From positions 124,001 through 188,000 of the forward strand of contig JACQCT010000014.1 of NCBI GenBank assembly GCA_016201435.1: a stretch of DNA of 64,000 nt. The letters are read 5' to 3'. The notes beneath the pieces were generated by a model. The model did no database searches, had not been told where the DNA came from, and was given only the letters and a program-made list of their open reading frames with translations. Made by a program: the position numbers and the translations under genes. The DNA is from Nitrososphaerota archaeon (GTDB taxonomy: Archaea; Thermoproteota; Nitrososphaeria; Nitrososphaerales; Nitrosopumilaceae). Shown in pieces: positions 43,016 through 52,224 of this stretch (positions are counted from its first letter, which is position 1; each line of letters begins with the position of its first letter).

Positions 43016-43600
43016 TTATAGAACAAGCTTCTGTGCAAGATCTACTGAGAACTCTTTCTTGCTTAATGATATTGGTTTTTCATATTGTACAATGGGAGTA
43101 ACTAAACTAATAACAGATAATTCTAGAGTGCCTACAAGTCTTCCTAGATCTATACTTGTGACCTTTTCAACATGTTTAATTTCTATGTCCTTGATCTGTA
43201 ATTCAGAGGTAATTTTGAATTTAATTTTAACAGTTGCAATCTCTGCGTTATTAATTTTTTTTACAAATTCCACGTATGGTTTTAGCTCTGATTTAAAAAT
43301 GTGAGAATCAAACTTTATACTAACACCATGTTTTTGAATTTGAATATTAATATCGCTTACCAAGGGTGCAACTAATGGTTCAATGGTATACTCGATGATT
43401 TTATTTGCGATTTTATTTGATAATTTGATAAGAGAAAAATCATGTTCTTTGCTAGATTCTTTGTACCAGTCCAAAACGGTCTTGACAGATTCTAGTTTAC
43501 ATAAATCCTCATTCTTTTCAAGAAGCTCACTTACAGTATCAATTAGCGTGTCTTCTATTTTATCAGTCACATAATTTAGTGAAACATTATTTTGTGTCAA
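43016..43600 (-). CDS. Hypothetical protein
   Basis: A 194-residue soluble protein. A helical first half (IEDTLIDTVSELLEKNEDLCKL) precedes strand-rich repeats (VSIKFDSHIFKSELKPYVE, IATVKIKFKITSELQIKDIEI). No family recognised. Its ATG overlaps the stop of the upstream exported-protein gene by four bases, so the two are translationally linked. Confidence 0.5.
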   Translation of the reverse strand: MTQNNVSLNYVTDKIEDTLIDTVSELLEKNEDLCKLESVKTVLDWYKESSKEHDFSLIKLSNKIANKIIEYTIEPLVAPLVSDINIQIQKHGVSIKFDSHIFKSELKPYVEFVKKINNAEIATVKIKFKITSELQIKDIEIKHVEKVTSIDLGRLVGTLELSVISLVTPIVQYEKPISLSKKEFSVDLAQKLVL

Positions 43601-44322
43601 TTTGGTTCTAGTCCGCCTTTTATCTCAACAGTCGGAATTGGCGCTTTGGATGATTTGTATTTGCGAAAATAATATGTTGCTCCACCAATTATTGCCAATC
43701 CTACTATTATCCATACAATATCTTCAGAAAAAAATGTCTGGTTTTGTTTTTGATTTGATATATCTGATGATGTCAATGCAGTTGATGAGTTTGCTTGACT
43801 CGGTAAATCTGATGATGTAATAGTTTCTGACATAGTTACTGACTTTACTGCAGATGTTGATACATCATCATTGATTGGTAGTGATTCTGATAGAGTTATT
43901 GACTTGACGGGAAATGCTGATACATCTGTTGAGTTTGTCGGCCTGAAAACAATTATTTTGTCCACATTGCTACTAAAGGAAGCAGATTCTGCAGATATGT
44001 ACAATTCTGCATAAATAAGATATTTTTCTGGACGTGCTACAGACGTCCATACAAAATTAAAATCACCGTTTGGGCCTGATACTGTAGTTCCGATAACTTT
44101 ACCTGTAGTTCCATCCTTGATTGTTACTGTTTGCCCGCTCAAAGGGTCATTATTAAGTTCAACCGTTCCAAAAAATGTTATTGTAGCACCTTCTTGAACT
44201 GAAGGAGGCACAGGGTTTAAGATAATACTAGGTTGCGCATTAGCAGGTTGCAATAATATTGATTGAGAAAACATGAACAAAACCAATACTGCCATGATAA
44301 GACAGTATGATCTTTTCATCAA
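43597..44322 (-). CDS. Membrane-anchored Ig-like exported protein
   Basis: A 241-residue protein with a signal peptide (1-29, ending PANAQ), one Ig-like module (VPPSVQEGATITFFGTVEL, then GQTVTIKDGTTGKVI), a Ser/Thr-rich stalk with two SESLPI/SETITSSD repeats, and a C-terminal membrane span (IVWIIVGLAIIGGATYYF) with a short basic tail. It would project a small beta domain from the cell surface. Confidence 0.65.
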   Translation of the reverse strand: MMKRSYCLIMAVLVLFMFSQSILLQPANAQPSIILNPVPPSVQEGATITFFGTVELNNDPLSGQTVTIKDGTTGKVIGTTVSGPNGDFNFVWTSVARPEKYLIYAELYISAESASFSSNVDKIIVFRPTNSTDVSAFPVKSITLSESLPINDDVSTSAVKSVTMSETITSSDLPSQANSSTALTSSDISNQKQNQTFFSEDIVWIIVGLAIIGGATYYFRKYKSSKAPIPTVEIKGGLEPN

Positions 44323-44415
44323 TATGCTAACACATAATCAAAATAAAACATGTTTCTTTTTCAAATTATTTTCATTGCAGAATTTACAATAGTTATGAGA
44401 TTTGTTGTCAAAATT

Positions 44416-45438
44416 TTATCTTTGTTTAAATGATCTGTCTATTTCCTGTCTTGATTTTTCCCCATATACTATAGGACTATTTGTTTCCCATGTAACATAT
44501 TCCCATTTCCAGAGTCTTTGGTTTGTATCATGCTCTGCCATTGCATGATTAGATGTGTTTATGAAAACTATTGGGTGTTTGGTGTTGGCAAAATAATACT
44601 TGATTTTGTGCTTTGGAATCTTGCCAAACCATGGTTTATCTCCATGTATGTCGTCTTTTTCGAGATTATTTTCTCCGCTATATATCCCCTGAAATTGAAA
44701 GTTTTCTGGAACTTGTTGTTTTAATATGATCCTAAATGTTTCAACATCTAGTAGTCTATGGTAAAGATCCTTTCTTATAAGACGATAAAGCCAATCAAAG
44801 ATGCGATGCTCTCTTAGTTGCTCTCCATTCATAATAATGGTGACTTCATACTCTTCCGAATCAAGTTTGTGACAGTGAATTTCTCTGACAAAATTTTTCC
44901 ATGAATCAATTGCAGGCATGTAGACGACAGGTATGATTCTGTCATCATCTTTTGTAGGTACGTTGAAAATATTGCTTTTATCTAGAGTGTCTTTTTCTTG
45001 TCTTAGCATTAAATAAATTTTGTAAACATTGCTATTTTCTAATGTAATTTCGTTTTTGACCCATTCCCAGATCCAATATTGATCATCAAGCTCAAGTACC
45101 CAACGAGGTCTAGGTGCTCCATAAGTTTTATTTTTCTCATTATGTTCTGGCGGTTCAGGATAGCTTTCGGTTTTAGGTTCTTTGATATTTGAGACATCAA
45201 ATCCAAGCATATATTTTAATTTGACATTTTTTTTCATATATGTACTTGATACCATGTTTGTACTTCTTATTATAACTCGAATTTTGTCGTCAGGTCCTTT
45301 AGCTGCTGAAACGCTGCAATTATCCCAGTCCCAAATCTCTGAATTATTGCTCCAACGAAAAATCCGTTGATTGTTTTTTAGTTCTGCTTCAAATCTGTAC
45401 TCTTTGTGTGAAAACCAGACCAATGAGTTTTCCATCAA
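44416..45438 (-). CDS. Hypothetical protein in GMC operon
   Basis: A 340-residue soluble protein rich in Trp and Tyr (IFRWSNNSEIWDWDN, RPRWVLELDDQYWIWEW), without membrane spans or a motif I recognise. The aromatic strand pattern resembles carbohydrate- or lipocalin-like beta folds. It follows the GMC oxidoreductase gene after six bases, so it probably works with that enzyme. Confidence 0.5.
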   Translation of the reverse strand: MMENSLVWFSHKEYRFEAELKNNQRIFRWSNNSEIWDWDNCSVSAAKGPDDKIRVIIRSTNMVSSTYMKKNVKLKYMLGFDVSNIKEPKTESYPEPPEHNEKNKTYGAPRPRWVLELDDQYWIWEWVKNEITLENSNVYKIYLMLRQEKDTLDKSNIFNVPTKDDDRIIPVVYMPAIDSWKNFVREIHCHKLDSEEYEVTIIMNGEQLREHRIFDWLYRLIRKDLYHRLLDVETFRIILKQQVPENFQFQGIYSGENNLEKDDIHGDKPWFGKIPKHKIKYYFANTKHPIVFINTSNHAMAEHDTNQRLWKWEYVTWETNSPIVYGEKSRQEIDRSFKQR

Positions 45439-45444
45439 ATCACT

Positions 45445-48144
45445 TTATGCAATCCTTTTTAGAATATAAGAAAAACCGATTCTAGTTCCTTTAATTTTGT
45501 CTTCTTCAACACCTAGGAAACTCACTCCAAGCTCTTTTGGAAGTGTTAGTCCCTTAATGTTCAGCCTTTTTGAAATTTTTTCAAGCCACAAATCTGTTTC
45601 AGGCGAAAATGGAATTTGCAGAACGCGTTGAAAATCCTCAATTAACGGCTTCAAGGCATCTTCTGAGGACCATTCTGAAACCCATCGGCCTACAACAAAA
45701 TCAGGTGTAACCATTCTTATTTCATCATGAAATGGAGTCGGATCATTAAATCTGAACAGGTTTTTTGTCACCTCAAGATCAGATTTTCCAGTAAGCATGT
45801 TATTGAAGTTATAACGCAAATCTAATTTTCCGCCTTTGTGATCAAAATGAAACACCTGAGAGCGCGGAGAAACTGCAGAGTCCGAGACGAGCATTCCATC
45901 CCAAACTCCAATCATTTCCTCTTCAGAAGGAACATGACTTAGCTCATCGCTATGAAAAAGGGTAAGGAGATCATCTTCTGTCATAAAATCTACATCATAT
46001 ACTCTTGACATATTAAAGCTGAATAATTCCATTCCTTTACCAAAAGGACCAAGGAACGCTTTTCCAATTATCGTGTTTTCATCTACCATCTTTAAAAGAT
46101 CATATGCAGAAGAATAAGGAAAATCCTCATATTCCAAATGAATAACTTTGCCATAACCTGTGACTTCTTTTTCTTTTGCAATGCTTTTTGCATTTACTAT
46201 TTGTGGCTCAAATGGATGAGTTACTCCTCTCAATGTTGTATTATCAACTTTCCAGAATTTTTTATAAAATCCTCCGAAGTATCGTAGTATGGTTGTCATG
46301 GCATCATAATCTCGTCCATAAAATCCCTTCCAGTACACATCATTGTAAATCGTAAGTGTCGTTGGATCAAATTTCCAATTTTTACCCACCACTATTTGCT
46401 CTTCATCTGAATTTGCAAGTCTTGAAAAGAGATCAGTTCTATGATCAACAACTGAAAACATTTCGCCCAACGTTTCAGTTTTGCAAAATCTTGGCTGTAA
46501 AATATCACATGTGTTACCTAAAGATTTTGTAATTTCAGGAAATGATTTCCATTTATTAATTATCTTGTTGGCAGTTATGGTTGCAAGCGCCATAATTGTT
46601 AATTGTGGATTTACTCCTAACGGGACAGGAAAAACCGAAGCATCACAAACATATAGATTTTTGAAATCAAATACTTTACAGTCTGAATCAACAATGCCAT
46701 TTTTGATGCCAGAGCCTATTTTGTTTCCTCCCTGTGGATGCGCAGAGCCAAGCATTAATGCGTGTGGGTTATTCCTAACAGCTTGTTCTAACTTTGAAAT
46801 ATCATCCTCGGAATCAAGTCTTGGAACTTCGCTGTGCGAGGTGAGAACATAATCTGCCCCAATACTAAACCACATTTTAGCAAGAACCCCCATTCCTTTA
46901 GCTATTCCATTAACAGTAGAAGTTGCAAGATCATAATTCACTTTTGGACCTCCGCTATAGGTCATCTCAATGGTTCCAACAGGCTCATCTCGTACCATCA
47001 CACCGGCCATTGCGTAATTATCAAAGTCCTTCATCATGAGATCATGTTGCAATCCAAAGTAAGGCATCGCTAAAGACATCTGAAATATTGGTATGAATAT
47101 ACTCTCAATTAGAAATCCTCCATTTTTTACGCCGTTTGTAACACCAAATTCATGGCAGGTATACGACATTGGAATTCCCCTATTACCATATATCATGTCT
47201 TTGAAATGCCCCATGACAAATGGTGCAGGGTGTAACGCTAATCCCTTTCCTACATTTGTTCCCCCTATCCTTGATCTTTGTAAAAGATTTGAAGAAGCAA
47301 TAGAACCAGCTGAAACAATAATTGTTTTTGCGTTTACACGAATTCTATATTTTTCGTTGCCAATCCCATCTACAAATATACCGTCGACACCAGTTGCCAC
47401 TCCGTCTTGGTAAGTAATTTTTTCAGCTTTGCAGTTACAATATGCAGTATAATCCATGTTAGGATTGTTTAATGCATCACGAATGTATGTTACCAACATA
47501 CTCTGCTTTGTGTTATAATGACAACCAAGATGACAAAACCCACATTTCACACAAGAATGCAAGCTTGGATCTGTAAAAGACTGTCCGCAGTTTCTTTCGT
47601 TTTTGTAGTGTTTGATTGGTTTGCCATTGATATTGTATTTCTCGCAAGCTTTTCTTAGCATTTTTGCATTTTCATTTAGCTCCTCTTCAGTGACCTCAGT
47701 TACGTGAATTCTTTTTGCAACTTCATCTAATGCCTTGTCCCACTCATTATTTTTAATTGACACGCCAAGATTTTGCCATTGTTTTATTACCGTATCAGGA
47801 ATTCTAAAGCAAACTGCGTCATTTATGACTGTGGAACCGCCAAGGCAAGAGCCTTGAGCTATAGCTATTCTCAAACTGGATGTAAAATTAGCTCCACCAT
47901 TTTTCCAAAGTAATGGTATCATATCAGCATCTCTTTGGTTCATTGATTCTCCGTCATAGTATCCGCCCTTTTCCAGCACAACAACAGACTTGCCTGCTTC
48001 TGCTAGTTTTGTAGCAAGAATTGCACCTGCAGCACCAGAGCCAATAACACACACGTCTACATTACAAACCACATCACGAGTAACAACCTTGTACTTTTCT
48101 GTGCGGCTCTCAAAACTTTCTGTGCCGTAGACGTAGTTTGTCAT
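45445..48144 (-). CDS. GMC-family flavoprotein oxidoreductase with extra C-terminal domain
   Basis: A 899-residue protein. CVIGSGAAGAILATKLAEAG (32-51) is the FAD site, GSCLGGSTVIND the GMC signature and HPQGGNKIG...GVNPQLTIMALA the C-terminal GMC part. A Cys-rich segment (HSCVKCGFCHLGCHYNTKQS) sits in the middle as in long-chain alcohol oxidases. GMC enzymes oxidise alcohols or sugars. After residue 575 an extra 320-residue, beta-rich region is unrecognised and not part of the usual enzyme. The ATG at 48144 overlaps the upstream stop by four bases; an in-frame start at 48186 is less likely. Confidence 0.8.
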   Translation of the reverse strand: MTNYVYGTESFESRTEKYKVVTRDVVCNVDVCVIGSGAAGAILATKLAEAGKSVVVLEKGGYYDGESMNQRDADMIPLLWKNGGANFTSSLRIAIAQGSCLGGSTVINDAVCFRIPDTVIKQWQNLGVSIKNNEWDKALDEVAKRIHVTEVTEEELNENAKMLRKACEKYNINGKPIKHYKNERNCGQSFTDPSLHSCVKCGFCHLGCHYNTKQSMLVTYIRDALNNPNMDYTAYCNCKAEKITYQDGVATGVDGIFVDGIGNEKYRIRVNAKTIIVSAGSIASSNLLQRSRIGGTNVGKGLALHPAPFVMGHFKDMIYGNRGIPMSYTCHEFGVTNGVKNGGFLIESIFIPIFQMSLAMPYFGLQHDLMMKDFDNYAMAGVMVRDEPVGTIEMTYSGGPKVNYDLATSTVNGIAKGMGVLAKMWFSIGADYVLTSHSEVPRLDSEDDISKLEQAVRNNPHALMLGSAHPQGGNKIGSGIKNGIVDSDCKVFDFKNLYVCDASVFPVPLGVNPQLTIMALATITANKIINKWKSFPEITKSLGNTCDILQPRFCKTETLGEMFSVVDHRTDLFSRLANSDEEQIVVGKNWKFDPTTLTIYNDVYWKGFYGRDYDAMTTILRYFGGFYKKFWKVDNTTLRGVTHPFEPQIVNAKSIAKEKEVTGYGKVIHLEYEDFPYSSAYDLLKMVDENTIIGKAFLGPFGKGMELFSFNMSRVYDVDFMTEDDLLTLFHSDELSHVPSEEEMIGVWDGMLVSDSAVSPRSQVFHFDHKGGKLDLRYNFNNMLTGKSDLEVTKNLFRFNDPTPFHDEIRMVTPDFVVGRWVSEWSSEDALKPLIEDFQRVLQIPFSPETDLWLEKISKRLNIKGLTLPKELGVSFLGVEEDKIKGTRIGFSYILKRIA

Positions 48145-48734
48145 TTCTGCTCCCATACAAGTTTGTGAGTATGTTCTTCTTTCCAAGGATATCTCGGGAC
48201 TTGCGGACCGTCATATCCAATTATTTCCCAAGTTTCTGGTCTGGTGTATAGAATCCATGCGTCTATTGTATTCATCAAAAGACCAAACGTTGTTGCAATA
48301 TCTGTATTGTTCATGTCTACAGCCTCGCCCAGTCTTCCAAAATCGGCTGGAAATCTATCAATATTGTGAGAATATGGATCATCTATAAACGGTATCTTCT
48401 TTTCTAGTGAATCCAAAATAATGTCAAACGTAAGATTTGTTTTATCTGGAGATTTTACACCATGTCTAGTTTCAGTGGTATAGATAATTTCACCAAGTGA
48501 ATTTCTAATCATCAGGTAAATATCTGGGTTACCTTCAAGCCAGCCATCCTGAAATTGTTCTTTATCAAAAGAGATTTCAAATTTACCGTCATCATTTACC
48601 CAAACACTCCCAAGCATGTCATCGTTACGATCTTCAAAAAATTCTTGGTCGCTGTCCATTGCTTGAATTTTTAGATTCTTGATAGCATTTCCATTTATAT
48701 CTTTTATACTTCCTTTAATGATATAATCTGGCAC
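48141..48734 (-). CDS. Transthyretin-like/dioxygenase-like beta protein
   Basis: A 197-residue protein. Residues 3-115 fit a transthyretin- or CarboxypepD-like beta domain (IIKGSIKDINGNAIKNLKIQ, then DDGKFEISFDKEQF, RNSLGEIIYTTETRHG). The last 70 residues are helical. It opens a three-gene operon with the GMC flavoprotein (ATGA overlap) and the 340-residue protein. Role unknown, perhaps in handling a substrate of the oxidase. Confidence 0.55.
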   Translation of the reverse strand: MPDYIIKGSIKDINGNAIKNLKIQAMDSDQEFFEDRNDDMLGSVWVNDDGKFEISFDKEQFQDGWLEGNPDIYLMIRNSLGEIIYTTETRHGVKSPDKTNLTFDIILDSLEKKIPFIDDPYSHNIDRFPADFGRLGEAVDMNNTDIATTFGLLMNTIDAWILYTRPETWEIIGYDGPQVPRYPWKEEHTHKLVWEQK

Positions 48735-48823
48735 AGTTATTTTTTCAATTTGTAATAATTAAAGATTCGTGTGTTATTTTTTGTAGTTTTTATATTTATA
48801 AAAAAATATTTGCTATACGGAAA

Positions 48824-50257
48824 TTACCACTCGAATCTATACGCCTCATATGCATACAAATTGGATTTTTGCCAAGTAATCTCTGTTTTGTTTTTCAGGT
48901 ATTTTATTTGCGCTGCTGGTGAAACAAGCATCATCTTAGCTTTTGTAGCAGGATCAACTTTGAGTATTCGTTGTTTAATCTCAATTCCCCTTGGCAGAGT
49001 TAGTAAATATTTGAATTTCTTACAGTCTGTCGATAATGTATATTGGAAGTTTCTTTCCGGTTCTTCCCAATCATACTCAAGTGTAAGAAATCTTCTTTTC
49101 TGTCCTGGTTTTAGTGGTTTATTCAGCTTGACAAGAAATTCCTTGTTATAGGGTTTGTTCACATTTACACTAATTATCTGAAGTTTCTTGTTTTCCTCAT
49201 CTTTTATGGAGATATTAAGATCTGAAAAGTCTCTTGGTACATCACCTTCAAGATAGTATGACACCTGGTCTAGTGCTTGATTTGTAACATTTACCAGGTT
49301 CCAAATCCAAGTATGATGGGTCATCATAGTTTTTTGATTAGTTACATCAAGTTTTAGTTCAATTCTTGGAAACAAAAACTTTGAATGAGGCTCAGGGCCT
49401 GGTTTTGGACTTGCCCGAAATGGAGGAAGTTTGTTTCCCCACCCCTCACCATAGATATTGTACAATGACAATTTTTCTCCATGTTTTATTTTGTATTCAC
49501 CAATGTCATGCAATACTGATTTATTTTCAGGCGATAGTTTGTAAATAGTTTCAGCAATTCTTGAAGATGCTAGGATTTGCATTGGTCTTGCTAAATCCAT
49601 CACACGTCTTGCCATAATTATACCTGGCCCCCAGAAATTATCCTTGCCAGTCAAATCCTTGATAAAATAAACGGGACCTGTTTCTATTCCAATTCGTATA
49701 TTGAGTTTGTCTTTGCCTTTCCTCTTCTCATTATATTTTGAGATAATTTTATGTAATTCTATTGCAAGTCGCAAAGGTTTTTCAGGGCTGTCACTAAAAC
49801 CAATAACCATACCATCTCCAGTAATAGTCATTACATCAGATTTTAGATTTCGTTGCCTAAATGTTTCAGTTCTTCCTATTAATTCATTTAATGCCCAAAC
49901 CTTACGTGCCTGATCTTTAGTTAACAATGCAGGATTGGCACTACCTACAATATCAGTAAAAAACCAGTGATAAGTTTTTGTCAGAGTTTTAACATCAGGG
50001 AAATTTTCAAAATCATCATTTTTTAATACCCGTAAAAGATGTGAAATAAAACCATCCGGGCAGTATTTTAAAATTTCAAAGCTATTCATTGTTGTTCTTA
50101 TCGGAGATTTGAGCTTGTGTCTCTTTATTTCTTGTAGTATCCAGTTTTTTCCTTTTCCTGACTCTTCAAGCAATCCAAGAATTTCCGCAATTTTGGAATT
50201 CTTATCAGTTGCTTTTGCATTATGCTTTCTAGTTATAATACGATTAGCTTTTAACAC
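48824..50257 (-). CDS. Class III cyclase-domain protein with C-terminal beta region
   Basis: A 477-residue protein. Residues 95-280 are an adenylate/guanylate cyclase domain: WFFTDIVGSANP (D102), ITGDGMVIGF (D148), IRIGIETGPVYF and WGPGIIMARRVMDLA. The N-terminal 95 residues are helical. Residues 300-477 are beta-rich and resemble a SMODS-associated or C2-like ligand domain (IELKLDVTNQKTMMTHHTW). It is a second signalling cyclase besides that at 31758. It sits next to the RAM/MEDS pair, which also looks like a signalling unit. Confidence 0.75.
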   Translation of the reverse strand: MLKANRIITRKHNAKATDKNSKIAEILGLLEESGKGKNWILQEIKRHKLKSPIRTTMNSFEILKYCPDGFISHLLRVLKNDDFENFPDVKTLTKTYHWFFTDIVGSANPALLTKDQARKVWALNELIGRTETFRQRNLKSDVMTITGDGMVIGFSDSPEKPLRLAIELHKIISKYNEKRKGKDKLNIRIGIETGPVYFIKDLTGKDNFWGPGIIMARRVMDLARPMQILASSRIAETIYKLSPENKSVLHDIGEYKIKHGEKLSLYNIYGEGWGNKLPPFRASPKPGPEPHSKFLFPRIELKLDVTNQKTMMTHHTWIWNLVNVTNQALDQVSYYLEGDVPRDFSDLNISIKDEENKKLQIISVNVNKPYNKEFLVKLNKPLKPGQKRRFLTLEYDWEEPERNFQYTLSTDCKKFKYLLTLPRGIEIKQRILKVDPATKAKMMLVSPAAQIKYLKNKTEITWQKSNLYAYEAYRFEW

Positions 50258-50342
50258 TGCTTTTTTTATTCCATATTCATCTATTCAAGGTTAGCGGTGT
50301 ATGATCATGCAAAAACAGAATTTTATTTGCAAATGAATATAA

Positions 50343-50924
50343 TCACAAAGCACAAAAAACTCCGCCCTCTCCAAATCTTGGTGCATAAATTACGGCATGG
50401 TGATTTACTCTAAGATCTTCCATCCATTGTTTACGCTTGCTGGGTTCCATTCCTGATATGTCATATGGACATATCAGACAGCCTCCAAAGTCTTCAAACT
50501 TGTCATGTGTAATACATTCTAGTTCCAATTCAACTGACATTCCATCAGTAGTACTGACATCTTGTACTATTCTTGAGACTATTCTAAATGGAGGAATTAG
50601 ATCAGACAAAATCATATCAAGATCCATCTTGCATCTTTTCATTATTTCGTCACGACCGCCACAAGTACGATGTATTTGATAAACCCTCAACCTCTTGCTC
50701 TGAAAGTATCTCAACGGTATACCATAGTTTAGCATTTTAAGTACTATTGAACCCGAGTCTTCTTCTGTTGCATATACACAATGCTCACCAATTTCTAATC
50801 CATGTTTTATAAATCGAAACTCTATCAATCTTGCATATTCTGATTCTTCATAGAATAGTGCAATGTGTTGTTTAGATTCAAGCGAGTCTACGTATCTGAA
50901 AGGCACTGGAGTTAAGTCATACAT
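50343..50924 (-). CDS. MEDS-domain sensory protein
   Basis: A 193-residue protein matching the MEDS (DcmR-type) sensory domain: HIALFYEESEYARLIEFRFIKHGL, then EHCVYATEEDSGSIVLKMLNYG and a C-terminal CLICPYDISGM segment. In other archaea this domain senses small molecules and partners with regulators. Its start overlaps the stop of the RAM-domain gene by eight bases. Confidence 0.75.
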   Translation of the reverse strand: MYDLTPVPFRYVDSLESKQHIALFYEESEYARLIEFRFIKHGLEIGEHCVYATEEDSGSIVLKMLNYGIPLRYFQSKRLRVYQIHRTCGGRDEIMKRCKMDLDMILSDLIPPFRIVSRIVQDVSTTDGMSVELELECITHDKFEDFGGCLICPYDISGMEPSKRKQWMEDLRVNHHAVIYAPRFGEGGVFCAL

Positions 50925-51225
50925 GACACATCTTTCCTTTGGTTGAATTCAGAAAAGATTTTGATTGTTCACAGATTATTGTTGTAGTTGTACGGACTTT
51001 TTGTATTCTTCTAATCTTGGATTCAATGGTTTCTCGCAAGGCCTCTATTGATGGAACCGCAATTTTTGTCACAATATCATATGGGCCAATTGTGGTCGTC
51101 ATCTCTTTGATGGATTTAATTGATTTTAACTCCTCCATAACATATTCCTGGGCACCATCTTCACAGTTAATCATAACGTATGCCTGTTGAGACTTGTATT
51201 CTAATTCCTCAGGATTTCTAAGCAT
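50917..51225 (-). CDS. Stand-alone Lrp/AsnC ligand-binding (RAM) domain protein
   Basis: A 102-residue protein consisting of the effector-binding half of Lrp/AsnC regulators (AYVMINCEDGAQEYVMEEL, then TTIGPYDIVTKIAVPSIEAL and KVRTTTTIIC), without a DNA-binding helix-turn-helix. Such proteins bind amino acids or other small ligands and modulate partner regulators. ATG 51225 is used because the domain follows; a GTG at 51261 is also in frame. Co-transcribed with the MEDS gene. Confidence 0.8.
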   Translation of the reverse strand: MLRNPEELEYKSQQAYVMINCEDGAQEYVMEELKSIKSIKEMTTTIGPYDIVTKIAVPSIEALRETIESKIRRIQKVRTTTTIICEQSKSFLNSTKGKMCHV

Positions 51226-51269
51226 AATGATAGGTTCGTGATGATATGATATTACCACCACTTGATAAA

Positions 51270-51320
51270 TTAGCTAAAAGTTGCAGATCTAGCTTAGTTG
51301 TTGTGACATAAGCTAAATTC
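51270..51320. promoter_or_regulatory. AGCTAA-type motif cluster upstream of RAM/MEDS operon
   Basis: The palindrome TTAGCTAA (51270-51277) is followed by TAGCTTAG (51290-51297) and AAGCTAAA near 51313, just upstream of the operon start. The same TTAGCTAA appears at 30512, 30532 and, in near forms, at 31695, 54194 and 54213. It may be a regulator-binding motif used at several loci in the window. Confidence 0.4.
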
Positions 51321-51379
51321 TAAAAATCACATGTCTCCAATAAAATGAATGTGTGAAGAAATTTTTCCTATGTAAAACG

Positions 51380-52186
51380 TCATGGATTCCTGGAATATTT
51401 TCCCATCAGAGTAGCTTGTTCTAAAATATGACCATTCATTGCCTGTATGAGATTATCTTTTGTGGAACCATCTACAAGATCAAGTACGGCATCTATCGCA
51501 TATAGTTTGAAAAAATATCTATGAGTTCCAGATGGCGGACATGGTCCCCCATAACCTGTTTTGCCAAAAATTGTGATTCCCTGCGGATAAGATATTTTTT
51601 CTCCCTTGTTGAATTGCGTCTTTTCTGGAGGAATATTCCAAATAATCCAATGTGTCACTGTTCCTATTGGAGCATCTGGATCCTCAACTATTAATGCAAG
51701 ACTTCGGACATTGGAAGGCACCCCAGTTATTGTTAATTGAGGAGAAACATTAGTTCCATCACATGTGTATTCTGATGGAATTGTTTCATTATTTTTAAAT
51801 GCTGAACTTGATAAAACCATGACCTGTTTTGTTTTAATTTGAATGATGTTTTTTTGTATCAAATACTCTATTCCTTTAACAAAATCACCATCAGTTATGG
51901 TGCCGTTTGCCCACAAGCCAGCATTGTTTTTAATCCAATTTGGAATTTGCTGAGAAAAACCAGTTTCTGATTGAGTTTGCGGAATTTTCATTATTCCAGA
52001 TTGTATCAGATACTGAATGCCATTAACAAAATCATTGTCCCCAATTTGTCCCTCTGACCACCACTTGGCATTATTTTTTACCCATGGTGGAATTTGTATC
52101 TCTTCGGCAAGAGATTTGGTTGAAAATAATGATACTGCAAATATTGTAAATAATATTACAAGGCCAAAAATTCTCCTATATTTCAT
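51380..52186 (-). CDS. Exported PEBP (YbhB/YbcL-like) protein with tandem KNNAxW repeats
   Basis: A 268-residue protein. After a signal peptide (1-28) come two copies of a 45-residue repeat typical of Nitrososphaerota exported proteins (IPPWVKNNAKWWSEGQI and IPNWIKNNAGLWANGTI, each ending with DxDFVxGIxYLI). Residues 120-268 are a phosphatidylethanolamine-binding-protein domain (DGTNVSPQLTITGVP, DPDAPIGTVTHWIIWNIPP, GPCPPSGTHRYFFKLYA). Located outside the cytoplasmic membrane; ligand unknown. Confidence 0.85.
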   Translation of the reverse strand: MKYRRIFGLVILFTIFAVSLFSTKSLAEEIQIPPWVKNNAKWWSEGQIGDNDFVNGIQYLIQSGIMKIPQTQSETGFSQQIPNWIKNNAGLWANGTITDGDFVKGIEYLIQKNIIQIKTKQVMVLSSSAFKNNETIPSEYTCDGTNVSPQLTITGVPSNVRSLALIVEDPDAPIGTVTHWIIWNIPPEKTQFNKGEKISYPQGITIFGKTGYGGPCPPSGTHRYFFKLYAIDAVLDLVDGSTKDNLIQAMNGHILEQATLMGKYSRNP

Positions 52187-52224
52187 ATAAAGTAAATTAG
52201 CAAATGGTTTTAGATAAATTCGAT

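Noticed and set aside
47510-47580. Cys-rich segment of the GMC protein as an iron-sulfur site
   Set aside because: The same CxxC pattern is usual in long-chain alcohol oxidases of the family, so it is not evidence for a cluster.
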